This document shows, piece by piece, positions 61,996 through 64,000 of a DNA stretch of 64,000 bases (within the stretch, counting starts at the first letter, position 1; each line of letters begins with the position of its first letter). The stretch spans positions 6,817,001 through 6,881,000 of the forward strand of contig OX387197.1 of the NCBI GenBank assembly GCA_947561715.1, read 5' to 3'. Source of the DNA: Ascidia mentula. Its lineage: Eukaryota; Chordata; Ascidiacea; Phlebobranchia; Ascidiidae. The position numbers were made by a program, and so were the translations under genes. The notes below the pieces were generated by a model. The model ran no database searches, had not been told where the DNA came from, and saw nothing but the letters and a program-made list of their open reading frames with translations.

Positions 61996-63971
61996 ATGTC
62001 GAAAATGCTCAGCGCCAATCTTCAGCCAGTTTCAGAATCTGAAAACAACTCGGAGGATGATGGACATGTTGCTATGGCTACCGAGGTATAGTATAAACGT
62101 AATTTGTGGAGAAAAATTTTAAATTTGGAAGCCATTTTGTTTGACTCCATATTGACACCTTCCGTTGTTTTATGTATTTGTTCCACACGTTCAATCCAAA
62201 TGTACTTTGGGTTGTATAGCGGCATGTTTGCAATCAAAACCATGGACAGTAAGGTATACTAAACGAATCGTACCGCTAATTCCAAACACAAGTAGTAGAA
62301 AAACTGATTTTTACTGTCGACTAGTGCGGCGGTAACTTATTTCAATACAACATGTTGCACGGAATTCGCGACAGAATTCCAATGACATCGTCGTAAGGCT
62401 CTGCCTTTCTCATAATGCTCCTGTGCGTTACAAAGATGCCCTCCATTATGAACTCACCTTGTATTTAGGGCGAAATCCAGTGCGAAGAGAAATTGTATTT
62501 GCTGCAAAGCGATTCCGACGGAAACGGGTCTGACGGCAACGTCTTGTCGTCGGTGAAAATGCAGACAACGAGACCTCGTAAGTTGTTTTCATTCGTTGGA
62601 TAACTGCCGACAGTATTTATACGCACATGTTGTAAGTATCCAATGTCCCAGGAATATGCTCAAAATTCTGCACGAAGGCCGTCAGATCGTGATTCATAGT
62701 CGCTTTTTTACGTTTAACTTTGACGGCTGGAAACCTGTTCCCTCGTTTAACCGTGCCAGGATAATGAACGACATGGGCCTCTTGTTTCTTAATTTAATTA
62801 TTGTTCACTTCCTGTTGCCCTGTCGCTATAATGTGGCCGATGAAAAAAGAGGAACTCATTCCGATAAAACCCGCTAATGCCGATTTTTGCGATCAACGTA
62901 CATGTTTCACAAACATTCTTTGCAGTAATGTTGTGTATGTTAAGAAATAAGGCATCGCAGCAATAATTTTGCGACCGAAGACAACGTGTTAGAAAGGTTT
63001 ACAAGCGTATCCAATGTGAAGGTGTAAGTGCACATTGCACAGTCCTGTTTTAGTTCGAATTACTTCAGTACCTACTTTGGATACGCTTGCAACCCTTTCT
63101 AGCATGTTGCCTATGGACGCAAAAATTATGCTGTGTTGTTACTTCAGTACTTTTGAAATATTTCAGTTCCAATCTTTTCCGAAAAGCCCACTTCATCCGT
63201 GCTTTTAAGGCATGTCTTTAATTCGTTTATTTTGTTTATCGCCATTGCATAAATTTTACGCATAAACACTGCAATCTTATGACGTTGCGCAGCCCCAATA
63301 AAACGCAGTGATCATCTCGAGCCCAAAATCATGTCGTCATCCCCGACAACCCAACGTACGATCTCTTCCCTGATGGGCGGCCATCTTGTTGGAGGCAACC
63401 ACACGTCACCCGGTGCACAGGTTAGTAATGATGACAATTGCAGCACGTTTTTTACGGAAAATATATGACGGTTGCTAACGCTGATGGTTGCTAAAAGGTA
63501 TTACTTATAAATGTAATTTCTGACAAAATCCCAACCTTTTACCACAAATGTTTTTTTATTTTATGTGAATAACATTTTGTCATTCCATGCAAAATTGCAA
63601 ACTGTCAAAAACAAAACTGATCGCAGAACTCATAAGCTGCACAGGTACTGGCACGCATTTAGTACTTTGGTCACAACAAAGCTTATCAGTTTACCCAACC
63701 AACTCAAGGGAATGCCCTACTTCGGGCAAGGCAAACCGATACTTTGTAAAACCTCCATTTTTTCGTTGAAACGCTGATTTGTTGTTTGTGACTCCAATAT
63801 CTCGGAACAGTTTGTAGTGTCGAGTTTAAGGTTGTCAATCTTTGTACACTTTGTAGGCTTTTCGAAATGGTGATTTGGACGACGACAAAATGTACCTTAT
63901 TCATACGGACGGGGACACGGGAGGGGACGACTCTATGCTTGCTGCTGTTAAAATGCACAACAACGATTCTG
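61996..63971 (+). CDS. Unrecognised acidic, Ser-rich protein, first four coding exons (partial at window edge)
   Basis: Exons 61996-62085, 62469-62577, 63293-63420 and 63857-63971, each with AG acceptor and GT donor and all four in one frame (phases 0, 1, 0, 1). They give 147 residues without a stop. The ATG follows an acceptor at 61994, so a non-coding leader exon upstream, or a trans-spliced leader, is likely. The protein starts MSKMLSANLQPVSESE and has acidic patches (NNSEDDGH, DSDGNGSDG, DLDDDK, DGDTGGDD), a Ser/Thr stretch and a Gly-rich GGHLVGGNH segment. No zinc finger, helix repeat or signal peptide is seen so far. The style is that of the disordered N-terminus of a nuclear regulator, but the family cannot be named from this part. 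Confidence 0.7.
62988..63103. repeat. Fold-back inverted repeat, 27-bp arms
   Basis: Arms 62988-63014 and 63077-63103 pair at 24 of 27 positions (GTTAGAAAGG...AAGCGTATCCAA). The 62-bp loop is unremarkable. It lies in intron 3 of the right-edge gene; a small MITE or a stable RNA hairpin are both possible. Confidence 0.75.
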
Positions 63972-64000
63972 GTGAGTTTGAAACCGGACATTCCTTTAAA

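Overview
The window is animal nuclear DNA, roughly 40% GC, with small genes split by GT-AG introns and long non-coding stretches. The gene set (CYP1-like P450s, a ficolin-like lectin, RNF146, SMYD5, MRPS33, TOMM6, a GLB1L2/3-like beta-galactosidase) indicates a deuterostome. Two very tight same-strand gene pairs, one with a pyrimidine-rich acceptor 21 bases after the upstream stop codon, resemble the trans-spliced operons of tunicates. My best guess is an ascidian; the species is not resolved.

1-29 kb: an inverted, head-to-head pair of CYP1-like P450 genes. The left copy (minus strand) shows only exons 1-2 and runs off the left edge. The right copy is complete: six exons, 600 residues, with a 10.2 kb intron 2 and a 4.1 kb intron 3. 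The palindrome centre is near 5.95 kb. Besides the exons, two non-coding blocks are kept in mirror image (a distal upstream block and an intron-2 block), and dioxin-response-element matches lie in the upstream block and in intron 2. Between the two genes sits a minus-strand cysteine-rich open frame with no ATG that ends in a stop and a poly(A) signal.

29-38 kb: a seven-exon ficolin-like gene (minus), then a P-element-type DNA transposon of about 3.8 kb with an apparently intact ten-exon THAP-domain transposase (minus).

38-42 kb: two convergent dicistronic units, TOMM6 then a DUF1294 membrane protein (plus, 6 nt apart), and MRPS33 then RNF146 (minus, 79 nt apart). Each is led by a mitochondrial gene.

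42-51 kb: a 37-bp minisatellite, an intron-free GLB1L2/3-like gene, and a ten-exon SMYD5 gene whose introns hold hAT-type MITEs.

51-64 kb: gene-poor DNA with two further hAT MITEs with 8-bp target duplications, then the first four coding exons of an unrecognised acidic, Ser-rich protein gene that runs off the right edge.

No rRNA, CRISPR or intact tRNA gene was seen. Exon joins were made by eye from GT/AG sites, reading-frame phase and family alignment; nothing was searched against a database.
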